A DNA stretch of 64,000 nucleotides, from contig NC_044279.2 of the NCBI RefSeq assembly GCF_004027225.2, forward strand, positions 47,826,744 through 47,890,743, given 5' to 3'. This document shows, one piece after another, positions 1-13,600 of the stretch; position 1 is the stretch's first letter; every line of letters begins with the position of its first letter. The position numbers and the translations under genes are program-made. Source of the DNA: Strigops habroptila (lineage: Eukaryota; Chordata; Aves; Psittaciformes; Psittacidae). The notes below the pieces were generated by a model. The model was not told the DNA's origin. It saw nothing but the letters and a program-made list of their open reading frames with translations, and ran no database searches.

Positions 1-3000
1 GCAGGGATCAACAGCCCAAGGGGGCTGAAATGGGGTCCTGGGCTGTAGGCAGGGTGGGGGAAGCACCAGGGGGCCAGGTAGGAGCAGTCAGGGCTGGAGC
101 AGGCTGGAGCAGGGGTCTGACACTGTCATGCAGAGGTGCAAGATTACTAAGAAAAAAATTCCAGTCTTTCTGCTCCTGGAATTGATGAAGATAGATAGTA
201 CTTTTGCTTCCTTTTCACTCATAGCTTTATCAGCCTGGCAAGCCTGTACTTAAATTTGCAGCAGCTGGAACTGTAAACCCATTCCCAAGGTCATTCCTTC
301 CCATCAGTGTCCTACAATGTTGTTAAATGCAGAGGCAACAAAGAATTTGTAATGCTCTGGCACAGCCTTCCCCATGCACAGAAGAAGGAAACTACCAAAT
401 TGTCTGATTCCAGAGCTGTTCTGCTTCTTATCCTGCATCCTTTAACCAAGCAAGAATCACTGCTACATTATTATGGTCTGAAGAGACAAAGATTTTTAAA
501 AGCCAACCCTTTCCCTGTGTCTTCCCCTTTTAATGAAGATCACAGAGTAGTTGACCTCTCTGATCTGACTACAGATCCTGATTGCCTCTGAAGAAGTGGA
601 GGTGTAATAACATCATTCACTTAAAAGCTGGTTTCACTGACTGAAACTGCATCTACTGAAATAAAGTACCAGTGAGTAAAGTACCTGGATATTCAGAACT
701 TCATTCATTAAAAAACATTTGTGAAAGGAACTGGTTCATGTGTCCCTGGGAATGCTAATACAAGAAGTGCGATGCTAACTTGGCATTTAGTCTAGAATCA
801 AAGTACTTGCACGTAGTCCATCCTCCTACAACACTGACTACAGAGCAGAAAAGCCCTTGCCTTAGCATGTACATCTATGAGAATATATGCAATATATTCT
901 TTTAAAAGGCAGGTGCAAACAGGGGATGCTTATCTCAGTAGGGCACGATCACAGTCCAACAACATTTATTCAGTTTCTCTCCTCTCCACTTGGAGGTATT
1001 GTAACTAGGATGTTTTGGCATAAACCCCAGACATACAGAAGCAAATGCAAGGGCCATCAAAAGCCCAGCAGTCCATTTTGGGGGGTATGGGCAGTTACAG
1101 ACAGGGACCTTGTCCCAGGGCCAGGAAAGCCCAAGTAACAAGTGACGTAAGTCAGAGTGAACACTGGCAGCATGGACAGGGAGTCCCACATCATCTTTCT
1201 GTGAGAACTTGGCCAGGCTATTGTGCCATTGCCATGCTCATTGCATTGCCAGGGCCCAGAAGGCTGCTGCACAACTTAGTAAGAAAATAGTGGTAAATAA
1301 ATCTATGCATTATATTCCCCTTCTGGCAACAATCCTTTTCAAAAGAAACCCACAACAAGCACTTTCAAGAGAAGAAACCCATGTAAGAACCCCTCATAGA
1401 ATCCCAGCCTGACACACACACATACACAAAGGGACCAGTGTATTTATCCTAAACCATCTCACATAGGATCTCTCTTCAGATCTTGCAGATCACACGGAGG
1501 TGGAGGGTCATCCGCATGCAGATCCACTGCTTTCGCAGCTGTTTGGATCCACCATCTGCATCTTCCACTTCCCAGCTCTCTCAAAGTGAAGTTTCAGAGT
1601 GACTGCAATACTGAAAATTTCCCTGCCTGCAAATTGCATCATTTGGAAATGCTGTGTTAGCCGATCTTCACTCCCTGTAATTGCACCGTTTGACATTTGA
1701 AGCTGTGTTTTCATTTCTGGGGAATAATGCACATACCTCAACTCCCTTCTTAGATGTGTCTTCCCACTGCTATTCCTTGCTACAGTTTGGTATTCTTTTA
1801 AGTGAACACAATTGCCAGTAAAGCAGTCCTCACTTTGTCCCACTCCCACATCTTCTCCTAGATCATCTGTTGTACTGTGCCATCATAAATATTTGTGTGG
1901 CTACATAGTGAACCAGACCAGAGAACTGATCCAGCTTAAAAACAGCCCCTGGGGGAAAAAATCTGCAGTTTTTCCAATATAGTTCCCTACAAGGTCATAC
2001 AAATGCTTGTACTGCAATTTTAAGAAGGTTTTGGTAAGAACAGGAATGACTGACTGAGAGAAGGAAGGGGGAACAGTCTGCTTTTTTAAACAGCTCTGCT
2101 GGCCTTAATGTGGTGACAAGGTTTGGCATTTGCTTTCATCAGCATTTGTCCACAGAACACATAGAAACCCCTGTTTTGGGGAGTAAAAAGGCACAGAGCT
2201 ACTGAAGGTTCCTGCTGAATGCTCAGGGAAAAGTTCTTTGCACAGCAATATCTAATTCTTGCCTTCCTTTGAGGCCAAGTCTATAATCTCCAAGACAGCA
2301 TCCTTACACCTGAAGAAGAGCTTTCTTCTATCAATGACAAGCTCAGGGATCCGTTGGAGTCAACTGCTATCACTTCAGAGGCAAACAGCCTATATATCCT
2401 CTCACTTTCTCCAGATTTTAGGACTGATAAGATAGAATACTGCCTAGTTACCTCTTCCACAGCCCTATAGTGTAAATGGGAGGAAGAAGCCTAGAAGCAT
2501 TATCATTTGACTACATTTTATCAAAAAACCCTTTTGAGAACAGTTTCTAATAAACTAAGCCCAAAACTAGAGCCAGAAAGTCCTGATACTAATTCCATCA
2601 ATTTCACTTCTTTTTGTCTCATTTTCTTTCTTCACAGTAAAGTGACAGTTCCACTGCTGATACTTCTCAGGATATATGTGATAATCTTCTGTGAGACATT
2701 TGAAAAATGCAGTTAGATGCAAGCTTGATGCTGAATAAAGCCATACAGGATACAAAAATGTCCTTCACTTGCTCTCTCCACTTCAAAAAAAGAGTCAAGA
2801 ATTACTGTTTTTGCCCTGCTGGTTTGTGGTGTGAGATAGTGAGGATCTGAAACTAGCTGATCCCATGAGTGAGAGGACTGACTATAAAGAGAACCCTTCT
2901 TTTATTGTTTCCAGCAACTGTACTATTAACTTAAATTGTGGGTATCTTTTTGCCAGTGGGCTTAATGTATTCAGACTAAGGATAGTGTCTAAGTGAACAT

Positions 3001-4633
3001 TACAATTTCCTGAAGAGATTGCAAATCAGCAGTCTTCCCTGAAATCCTATACCATCGCTTACCGTTCACTGAACTAGAAACATGAAGGCTGTGTGGTATC
3101 TATTCCTATGCTAGGGAACTTCCTTCACGCAGTGTCTGTACCATGGCAAGACAGCGAATAGAGCTCTGATACGTAAGTTGATGGACATGTTTAGCTTGAG
3201 GCAGTTTATCCAGTAAAGATCAGGGATAATTGTGCACAAAGATAACAGGAAGGGACTGATCCTGGTCATCTCTACTCATTGGGTAGCTCTGCTAATTTTG
3301 GAGAAAGCTGAGTGGGACTTGGCTATGTAACAAAACAGGCGAGCATTTTTAGACATTAAATGGGTTTGAACTCTAGGGACCCTAGAGAATGTGAAATCTA
3401 CTGTTGGGCAGAGACTGTGTAAGGAAGTCAGAGGCCTGTTTTTAACACATCCTTGGGAAAGACAGCAAGAAAAACTGTCTTTTAATTTTTCTTCCAGTTC
3501 AACTGCCAGATCCCCAAATTTCATTCTGTCTCTACTTTTGCCTGTAATAGTGTGGCTGTTGCAGCTGTGATGGTCTCAGGACATAAGCAAGGCAATATTC
3601 GTAAGGACAAGTCCTATTTTTTATTAAATTGTGCATTTGGGGGAAAAAAAAACAGGCAGATTTTCAGACAAACAAGCCCATCTCCATGTCACTGAAAAGT
3701 CAGTGTGCTTAGAAATGTGTCTGAGCTTTTTCTAGCTATATCTGTCTAGTAAGAGGTATGACACCTCCCTTCAACACCCCTGTCCTCAATTTGATGCTCA
3801 GCTCACTATCTCCCCAGTAAAGACCCTTCAAACCCCATATCCATTTTGACAGCACTCCCACTCTTGTCTAGACCTACTGAGTTTTCATACATTCATTTCC
3901 ACCTTTCTTCCCAGTCTTCTCACCCTGCCCCACCACCTCCTTAATGTCCCACAGAGCAGATCCTCTGGATCCCTCATTCTTATTACACTGTAGTCCCTTT
4001 GATGGACCTCTGCTAGGTAGGAACAGTTCCATAAAACTTTGTCTTCCACAAGGCAAAGCTACCAGAGAGATTCCTCTCCAGCCAGAACCACTTTCTCTGC
4101 CAGGCACTGCCTAATGACTGCATGATGGGGCTGTGCTGCTGACAATATCACTGCAGCTATCAGGAGTAAAAACAACCCTCAGAAATAAAGTTCCTTGCAG
4201 CTTTGACCATTTCAGTGATAGGGTTCAACCTGCTTCCTGGCACGCAGTCACAGGGGCAGAGCCAGAGGGATGAAGCAGGGATGGGAATGAAAGGCTGAGT
4301 GTAGGGTGAAGGAGGAAGGCAGTGGATTGAGGCCAAGAACCACTTTGGGTATCTGCACCCTGTGGACAACACCAGTGGGTCAGAAAGGAGCTTTCTCAGT
4401 AGCAAGGAAGCAGCCAGCATACAACAGGCAGTATTCTTCCTGCAGTTCATAGTAATGGTATTTTGTGAGCTTTGTCCACAGCTGCTGTGTAGAAAATGCA
4501 GGAACATTTTGCAATATTGCTAACTTTGTTGTGTCATAGTCTCTTCAGTTCTGCATGAGTGATTAAAAGAGACAAGAACAGGTTAGGACCAAGGGGAAAA
4601 GAAAGGCAAGGGAAGGAAAATTCTCAAGTGTTT

Positions 4634-4666
4634 GCCTCAATGGGCCTCAATGGGCCTCAATGGGCC
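4634..4666. repeat. 10-bp tandem repeat, 3.3 copies
   Basis: The unit gcctcaatgg is repeated three times without mismatch and followed by gcc. It is a short minisatellite-like array, probably length-variable. No coding frame depends on it. Confidence 0.9.
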
Positions 4667-6140
4667 GTCAAGAACTGAAGAGGGCAGCAACCTGCTGATA
4701 TGACAGGTTGGCAGCACAGCGGGGACACATTAGACGCTGTTTCCGCAACTGGAGTGAATACTGAAGGAAGCCCTTTGAAAGAAGAGTACTGGGGGAAAAA
4801 TGAAGAATTTCTAGCAGTGCTCTGCAGAACAGCAAATCTCCCCATATTCAAGCTTGGCTTAGGGCTAAGCCTTAGCTTAGTAGAGTAGGAATGCCTTAGA
4901 TAGATAGGACGAAAGGAGAAAAATAATGCCCCAGCCTTCTGCCTAGCACAGACCGTATGGACATTGGAGCTGCGGATGAATCAACATGAATCAGCCCTAT
5001 TATACAGACCATAATAATGATGTAAACTGAGGTGATGCAGCAGCTGACTCAGAGGCACCTTGCACGTCCAAGGTGAGGCACAGAGCTGGGGAGCCTGGGC
5101 AACAGGCCCAAGGGATTTTGCCCTATCTGTCTGGTTCAAATAACCAATATGTATCATACCAACCTGTTATGTGCAAAGGTTCGCTGACTTCCTTCAAAAG
5201 AGCAAGTCCTTCTTCAGGATTGATTTGTCTCACCAGTGAGGTCACTGACAACAAGTAAAGGTGCTGTGACTACAGCCTGGCTCACCACACTCAAAGGACA
5301 TGGGCTGGTCATTACGCAGGATCTTCTCTGAGGACCAGCTGAAAGATAGCCAGGGAATGCGTAAAGACATGTGTCACTAGCAAGAGTTACTTGACAGGAC
5401 AGAAACAGAAATCTAAGAGACTATGATGCAGACTATGCTGAGCCTTTAAGAAGCAGCTCTGAGCAAGGGTTGCTGTGTGAACCTTACCACGGACATCCAG
5501 CAGCAGAGCCACATAAGGCAGCAAACTACACAGCAAAATAATAAAGAACACATTATATTGCAGTAGCATCAGTTTCTCAGTCTGGTCTCTCACATGGTGT
5601 TATGAACAGCTCTGTTGGCATGGAGAAAAAGGTCATCTGGCTTGAGATCTCAGCTGGGATCAGATCTGCCACCAGGGAATACCCCTTGAGAATACATCCC
5701 TGCCCAAGAAGTCTTGGCATTCCACTATACTTCTCCGAAGTACAGTTTCTCTAAAATACCCTCACATGCTGCACATAATAATTTGCTGTCAGCTTGAAAG
5801 GAATGCAACTTGCAGGCCTCTCCCTGTGTCATAAGCAATGCTTGCTGGCATGCAAGAAATGCAGGCAGAGCCACCACGAGATTTGGGAGCATTCCACGAT
5901 GATGCTTCTTACTGCCTTTTACACTCCTACTAGCTGCCACCAGGGACCTGCAGGACCTATGTCTGGGCAGCAACAGATACTGGCGTGCCCTTACATATCA
6001 GCCTGGCTGTATGCTCCCCAGGGTGTGACATCCTTCAAGAAGACCCTGCATGGCTGATGCTCCCCTTGGCTTGGCTCTGGCCATGGGTCTGCATGTTGGT
6101 ATGCTTCTGTCCTTCCTCACCACTTCAGTATGGATCAGAT

Positions 6141-6198
6141 CCAGACAGAGTTAAACATATTCACATCAGCCAGACAGAGTTAAACATGTTCACATCAG
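6141..6198. repeat. 29-bp tandem duplication
   Basis: Two adjacent 29-bp copies begin ccagacagag and end cacatcag, and differ at one position (a versus g in the middle of the unit). The near identity implies a recent local duplication, probably by replication slippage. It lies in otherwise unique sequence. Confidence 0.9.
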
Positions 6199-7560
6199 TG
6201 ACAGGGTGAGGGTCTCAGATTCCCATGTTAAACCTGCACACAGGTGAGGCCTGTAGTAAACCAGGGATGAGATTCACATCACCAAAACTTTTGATGCCAT
6301 TAATATAAACATGTAAAACTGAGCTAGTTGCCTAGACAACCTTTTTACTGTAGTGGAGAAGCATTTCTGGAGTACAACTCATCTGAATTAATTTATGTAT
6401 CTACTTCAGAATGGCAGGGCTCATGTATTGCAAAGTATTTATTCTTCACCACTGATTCCATCAACAAATCCCATTCTAGATGTAAAGTTAGTGGAGCTAT
6501 ATTTGCTTGCACCATTTCCTACAAATATCTACTTAGAAACATATCAGCTTGGAACTGATTTATTCCAGTTTCATTTGCATAGCTGGAGTTGATTCTCACT
6601 TAAACATAGCAAAACTTTAGAATTAGGTCTCCCACCTATACTAAATGCATACTAAAAATTCTTATTTTTTTTTAAGTGAAATTGTGCAGGCTGCTGAAAA
6701 AGTGAACTGCATCACTGAGCACTAGACACAGTGCTCCTCTTTGGCCTTGGATCTCTTTATGCATTATGCTGTGGGCTTTTGGAATACTATCTATCTCATT
6801 GGAAAGTAGCAGGGGCTGACAGAGCTGGAATACCAGAGAAGACCCCTCAGATGGGTAGGAACTGCAAACTTAGTACTTTCTTCAGTATCTGCCTTACAGC
6901 AGGTAGAGGGGGTGTACCTTGTCTTTCACCCTCTCTGCATTTTGTGCATGAGGCCGGGCACCTGCAAATGAACATTGCTCTCAACAACAGCATCACAGCA
7001 GGGAAGAGGGAGACACAGGTATATATTCAACACAGCTGTGCAATCTACTACCAACACACGGTGGCCCTGATCCTGAGAGAGGATAGATGGCTTTCAGGGA
7101 TAGTCCTGCACCACAGAAGGCACTGCCTGCTTGGTCACTGGCTGTGGAAGAACAGGCTTAGTGGCATAGGTATCACAGAGAGTTTGAGAGTGGTGCAGGT
7201 ACAGGGTTGTCTAGCATTTCTACCTAGACATCACCCATTTAGCTTTCACATCATTTATAATTAAGCTGTAACAAATCAAATACAACTTTATGTAGTCTTT
7301 ATGTAGTGCCACATTTGAAATTCTTCTTTAGGACAAAGCAGAGAAGAATAAAGAAAAGTTGCAATAGTGTTTTTCTTACTAAATAAAAATTGGGTAGATG
7401 TGAGCTGGCTTTTATTACATTAAGCATACCAGATGGTCAGAAAGCATCTCTCTGTGTTGGATAGTATTGATCTTAGCTTTGCATTTGTGCTCTTGAAGAT
7501 ATATGTGCAACAGCATGACAGAGTCAAAGCATGCCTGAAATAGGATTTAAGTTTGAATTA

Positions 7561-7650
7561 TAGAACCACGGATTAAGGTTGGAAGAGACCTCTGGAACTC
7601 ACCTACTCCAACACCCTGTTCAAAGCAGGTCCATTGCCAATGCTGTACCA
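7561..7650 (-). mobile_element. CR1 LINE 3'-end remnant
   Basis: The plus strand reads aaggttggaagagacctctgg followed by tactccaacaccctg. This is the reverse complement of the CR1 3' end of the subfamily that ends in 'ccagaggtcccttccaacc'. It is a short, diverged, 5'-truncated copy with no coding capacity. The subfamily signature matches the copy at 48549-48985 rather than those at 14872, 39566 and 59143. The boundaries are approximate. Confidence 0.75.
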
Positions 7651-10600
7651 CTTCACTTGATCAATGCACCTTGCTCTCAGAGCACTTGCCTGGGACTGAG
7701 GCTTTGGCAGCCATGATGCTTTTGCCAACTGAAGCCATTCCTACTTCACCTCCAATCTTGGTTCTCACAGTGCCATCCCAGCACAAACACTTATGTAGTC
7801 TCCTAAGGAAGTGATTCAGCTGAAATATAATCTGTACCTCCAATATAATAATCATTTTTTAGCTGGAATGGTTCCCAAGTCCAACTTATTCTGTGGTCCT
7901 ACTCACAACTGTGCTAGCACAATGGAGAAAGAGCCAGACAAGGACAAGCAGCCAAGAAGAGGAAGGGAAAGGAGGAGGAAAGAGCAAGGAAAATGCCTGC
8001 CTGAGCCAGAGCTGCAGATTAATGATTTCTGTGCCAAGCCCAACCCTCAGAGAAGCAAGATCCAATTCCTTCACAACTGCAATTTCCTTTTCCGTATAAG
8101 GGGGAGGTGGCTGACTTCAGAGAGTTTGTAGATGAAAGGTGAAAGCATGATAGGTATTGCTTATTGACTATTTTCACACCCACTGAGCTTACTGGGAAAA
8201 CTCTACCAAACGTATAGGAACCAGGTGAATATGTACATCTGTTAGAAAGGAGAAGCAAGCATAAAGTTGGCCTGAACTGAAGTATAAAAGAAATAAAATT
8301 TTTCAACTAAAATAGCTGGACTGACTGAACTACAGAACCTGTAGTCTCCACCCAGCATCTTGTGGAAAGGCCCTTCCTTCAGAATTAGATCAAGCCTGAA
8401 CAAAGCTGGAATGAACTCACCTGCATTGGCTCCAGTTTTCGCATTCTCACAGGAATTTCCATATTCGTCAAAAGGATTCAAAATGTTATTCAAAATAACT
8501 AACAAAGAGAGCAACCATATCAAAATAATGTCAGTAAATTCCACAGTAGTAGTAGATTGCTACTGATGTGCTGAAAATTCAGGCAATTGATCCTCATCAA
8601 TGCCACTGCCAACACACAAAAAAAGATCTGATTCATCCCATCTAGCAGTAGGCATTTAAAGCAGACATCTGAGTTGGAAGCCAGATCACACTAATCTCTC
8701 TGTGTGGTCCATGAAGAGCAACAACTACTCCCTGTAGATAATTCATCTCGCCATCTAACTTACCATTTCTGTATAAGCCCATCAGAGGTGAAGACTGCCC
8801 TGCAAGCACTACTCAAACCCTCGTGCTCATCATTGACCAGTGAGAGACTAGATGCCCTGTCACTTTTGAGTCCAGTCTCAGTCCCTCATTTCTGCTAGCC
8901 AGAGTTCAAACTGCAATTTGAAAGCCAAATACAGATTTATCTAAGACTTGAGTTGCCAGAGACTATGCTTACTAAAATCAACCCAACAATGAAGCCTGAG
9001 CTTATTTTTAAACTGCCTGATTGACACTGATTTGCCCAGATTTAAGGAAAATACTCCTAACCAGAGTATAATATTCCCATATAGATTCAGCAGAAGCTCG
9101 GGGCTCTAACTAGTCCTAACTCTCATCATTACCCTGAAATTAACATTAAATGCTAAATATAAAGACTTTCAGTCCTACCAAATGTGGAAGAAGGAATAAG
9201 CTTCCGGCTCTTAACTATCAAAATTCTCAATTCATTTCAGCACATGTAGCTACCATATAAGTAGAACAGGAAATCTGCCTTAACAGCAAGGAGTGGCTTT
9301 AACTAGGACCCTGTACCAAACCTTTAGTCTCTGCCTACAGCTGTATCACTGATTACAGGTTCAAACTGAAGGGTGACTAGGGGAGCCACAGCCCACAGAT
9401 CAAAGACATCTAGGTACATAATAGACACAATACACACATTGTATACAGACTGACATAAACCAAACTGTATTTCTCACAGTTGTTACTAAGAACATAGTTG
9501 TGTTCCTTTTTAAATAGAATACCGTGTTAAAAATAATATGCTCCCTTCCTAAAGTATTAAGAGTAAATTAATTTTCTTGGATTGATTCTATGGACAAGAC
9601 CTGTATAATTAAGAAAAGGGAAAATGTCCTAATTCTACTTCTCTGTTAAATCACATCCCGCAAATTACTGCCTTATTCAGAAAGCCAAACTCATCCTGCT
9701 AATTATGAATTCTTCTCCCCTAATTAGGTAATGGAAATAATAACAAATGACTGAAGTAACTAATCACAGCTAAATAGCACAGCTTGTATTGTGGATACCA
9801 GGTATTCCATACTGCAAACATGCTCATGGAATATGAGCAAGGAAAGTGGAGTCTGTCCTTGCAAACTCCACAAGCAGAAGAGTTTACATTCACTGAGTAA
9901 AACGCAGCCAATAAAAAAAATATTTGGGACTAATATAAAACATATTTAAAATGTCACCATTCAGAAGCTTTCAGCTCCAGTGCATTACTTTATTTTCAAG
10001 ATGCTGTATGAGCTGGTTTCTGCCTTTGTAGCATGCTACTAAAATATTTTACAAGTGGGTAGTTAAAGAGATATCAGCAAGACCTGGGAGTAGAATATAT
10101 CTGTCTGACTTGACTTACTCTAAACGCACACAAAGTGAAAGACCAGATTGAAAGCTGATTACACTGCTTTTAAACATGTCTCTGAGTTTGCATACACAGC
10201 CTGCGCAGTGACTTTAATGTGTCACATGACTATTATTTAGAAACAAGATAACCTTTGGTGCATGTGAGCTCGAGGCTTTCAAGGGGCAGAATGTATTTTC
10301 ATCTTACCAATCCTGACTACAAAGAAAAATTTAATAAAAACTCCAATTAGAAGCAGTCCTGGATATGAATGAGCTAAACATGGTTTTGCACTTTGAAATC
10401 CAAGTGCTAGCACATTTAGCTTAGAAATTAGAAGATACTGGCAGCTAACTAGTCAGACTACAGCAGGGCAGCAACAAATGGAAGGCAACTTCCATTTTAC
10501 TCCATAGCTAGTAGATTGCTGGCAGTAGTTCATGGATTAAAGGACAGAAAAAGGATACCAAATCTCTGCCTTTGAAATGCAACGTTAAAAAAAACCTGTA

Positions 10601-13600
10601 TGCTCATAAGCAGAAGTACAGTTACCATATAAGAGCAGGAATAAAGAGGAGGAAGAAAGATTAATTGCACCTTCTGGTAAGGAGGAACGGACAGTGGTTC
10701 GGACACCTCTGGGTTGTGACACTGACTCCAGTTCCTTGCCATGCTGCAGCTCATCTGTGTAGCACCAGGAAACACACTGAATTGTCTCTGCAGCTTCTCC
10801 TGTAAAGTGGCAATAGCAGACCACTGTTACTACATGGACATGGTATAAAGAAGCTTGGTGAGAGAGAAAGAAATGTGCTGAGATGTTTGAGTATAACTAT
10901 ATGTGTAGAAGCGGAGATTTAACAGCTGGTTGCCTTAGGATGCAATGGTCCTGCTCCTCCACTTTCCTTCCCCCTCTTCATTGCCTGTATCCCCATTCCC
11001 AACCACACAGCCTCAGCTCCTCTCTTGTGTAACTTCTGATGCTGTCTGTACAGTGAAGCAAATTCAACTTAGTAAGTGGCAAAAAGATACACTTTTTTTT
11101 TATTTTTTTGGGGTTTATTTTAGTGCTGCCAAGTTGAGTCAGGTCAGCGTACAGTTAGATGAGTCTTAGAGACAGTGGAAAGGACAGTCAGAACTATGCA
11201 AGCTGAAGAGGGAGGAAGAGAGCAGGGGAGAGCAGCAGAATTTCCTCTCTTTAAGCATCAGTAATTCACTAGACTGAGAGCTAGAGCATGTAACTGCCCT
11301 TGACTGATGGCACGTTAGGTAGCGGTACACAGGTTCAGAGGAAAGCAGGAGCAGTTTATTGCAAGGAGTGGTAGTCAAGGCTTGATCCAGCACAGACACC
11401 AGAGCACCAAGAGCCCAAAAATACAGGCAGGGAAGTTTACTGCCAGCTAAGAAGAATATACTCTCTCTCTCCTTTAACACAGAAGTTATTAAGTCTTGGT
11501 TTCAATTGACTGCACAGCGCTACCCCACCAGATTTGATACTGTTGTTTAGTTTGCTTGAAAATAATACCATTTTCCTAATGTATTTTGCTTTTGTAACAT
11601 GCTTCCAGGACACCCTGTGCATTTGAACAAGGAGTTACCACGAGGCCATCTTCAGCAAGACAAAGATTTGGGTCTGTTTGGACCATGGTGTTCTAATAAA
11701 TGTGTAAAGATCATGTGATTTGGTGTGCTTGTCCCTCTTCCAGAATGGCAGAGCAGTAGCACATATTGCCCTTACATCTTACTGCTGTGAAAGCTAAGGC
11801 TGCCACAATTTGATGCACAGAGACCTTCTAAAATCTGAAGCATACCATGCACCATGCTGGCAGGCACTGAGAATATTCCCAGTCACCACTGACTCTGTCC
11901 ATAAGAGGGCAATGATATGCACCTACAACACATTCACCATCTCCCTGAGCCTTGGGATGGGACCTGGGATAATACAGTTAAAAGCATGCCTACTTCTGCA
12001 GAAAATAGCAAGGATGGGCATGAGCTCGTTGGCATCACCCCTGCCCACCCTGAGTGGCTAAGCCTTCATTTAAAGCAGGATCCCTTGGGAACCACTGCCA
12101 GCACACATATGGAGCACAGCCTGTGCTCATGACTCCAGCTCTGCAGCCAGACGTCCTAATTGCACTGCTACCAGGTCCCTATGAGCTGACATAAATTACA
12201 TTATTAATGGCTGGCTAGAGCTCTTGGAAGCTGTGAACCAAGTTTATTAAACAGATAAATTCACCAGCTTGAAGAAGAAAATCTACTTTACCTTTCCTAG
12301 ATAATACGGTACCTTCCCTGCAGTATTTATCCTCAACTATGGTAGTGAATTGCATTGCATGAAGGCAGGAATCAGATCACAAAACCTGTAAATATTCTAC
12401 CCAGTGTGATTACCAGAGGAAGGGAATTGCAACTGCTCACGGCCTCTACACACATTTTTCCAGATGCTCAGAGAGAATGGTGATTACATTTTGTTTTCTT
12501 ATTTTAAAAAGATAAATAAGAATATTATGTGTCAAACTTCAAGAGTAGCTCAACTAGCCTTTCACTCTCAGGGGAATTCCGGAATACCAGTATTCAAAGG
12601 GCAGAGAGCACACCTAGCCATATGTGCTGCAAAGCTCTCAGTACACTAGAAGTGTAGTAAGAAAATGATCATAACAAAAAGCTGTCTTGCATGTAAATAA
12701 CCATTTGCCTTGATGTTTAGATATAGTAAGTGCTACTTCCCACAGTACATCAGTTTTGATTTGCCTGTGATAAGGCCAAATCATGAAGCGTTGTTCTGAT
12801 GATCAGTAACACAATCAAGGAATGGGATATGAAAACTAGGTAAGGACAATTTAGGAGAATGAAAGAAATAAAAATATACTACTGGTAAAAAACACCAACA
12901 CAAAGTATCTGCACATATCTCATAGAAGACTTGAGGCAATTTATTAGTTGCTTAGAAATTTATATAGAAAGGATAATTGCATCACCCAATTTTAGGCACC
13001 TCACAAGCAAGCAATTCTCATTACACCCGGCAGAGAGACAGACGTTCCTTTGCTGGCTGATCAGGACCCTCTTAACTCAGGTGTTTTCAGTTGCCTTGTC
13101 CAGGGGTCTCGCTCTCTGCTACCTACAGAGGAAGCCTAGGCAGCCTGGCTGACTGATGTGGTGACTGAGGCCACAGCATTCGACAGCTGGGCTGCCTAAG
13201 ACATCATGGATGCCTATCTTAAGTATCTAATGCTGGGGAGTGCCTAATGCTTTCTATAATGCATCCTATACTGCGTTAATCTGACAGTCTTTATATTATT
13301 CACACATTATTTCTCAAATAAAAGGTTTTTAAACTATCTCAGCTGTCTGTCTTTGGGTTTGTTTGGGTTTTTTGGTTTCTGAAGATCAATGTAACTTACA
13401 AATACCCCATGCAGAAAACAGCCTAGTAATATGAAACGTAGGATGAAATATGTCTTTAAAGGGTAGTCATTTTTCCCTGACATAGCAGTGTACAGGATCT
13501 TAGACTTTCGCTGCCTTCCATCAGGCAGCTTAAGAAATTTCAGACACTTTTCAGAGAAAGGAAGACAAAATGTGATGTTGGGTTTTTTTTTTTAGAGCTA

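Larger units (their letters stand above)
1..7560. other. Unique non-coding sequence, left part of window
   Basis: No gene is recognised here. The first 125 bases are G-rich, with several G runs and a doubled ggctggagca unit, unlike the AT-richer sequence that follows. The longest open frame (6731-7264, plus, about 177 codons) opens on GTG rather than ATG and has no motif I recognise. Frames at 1508-1849 and 4160-4507 (minus, 113 and 115 codons) also look like chance. Two small tandem duplications (4634-4666 and 6141-6198) are listed separately. The stretch could be intergenic or intronic. Confidence 0.7.

Noticed and set aside
6731..7264. 177-codon plus-strand open frame, the longest outside CR1
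   Set aside because: It opens on GTG rather than ATG, has no signal peptide, domain or motif I recognise, and no strong splice sites bound it. The length is within chance for this much sequence.
11458..11472. CT microsatellite
   Set aside because: Only about six dinucleotide units; too short to list as a repeat.
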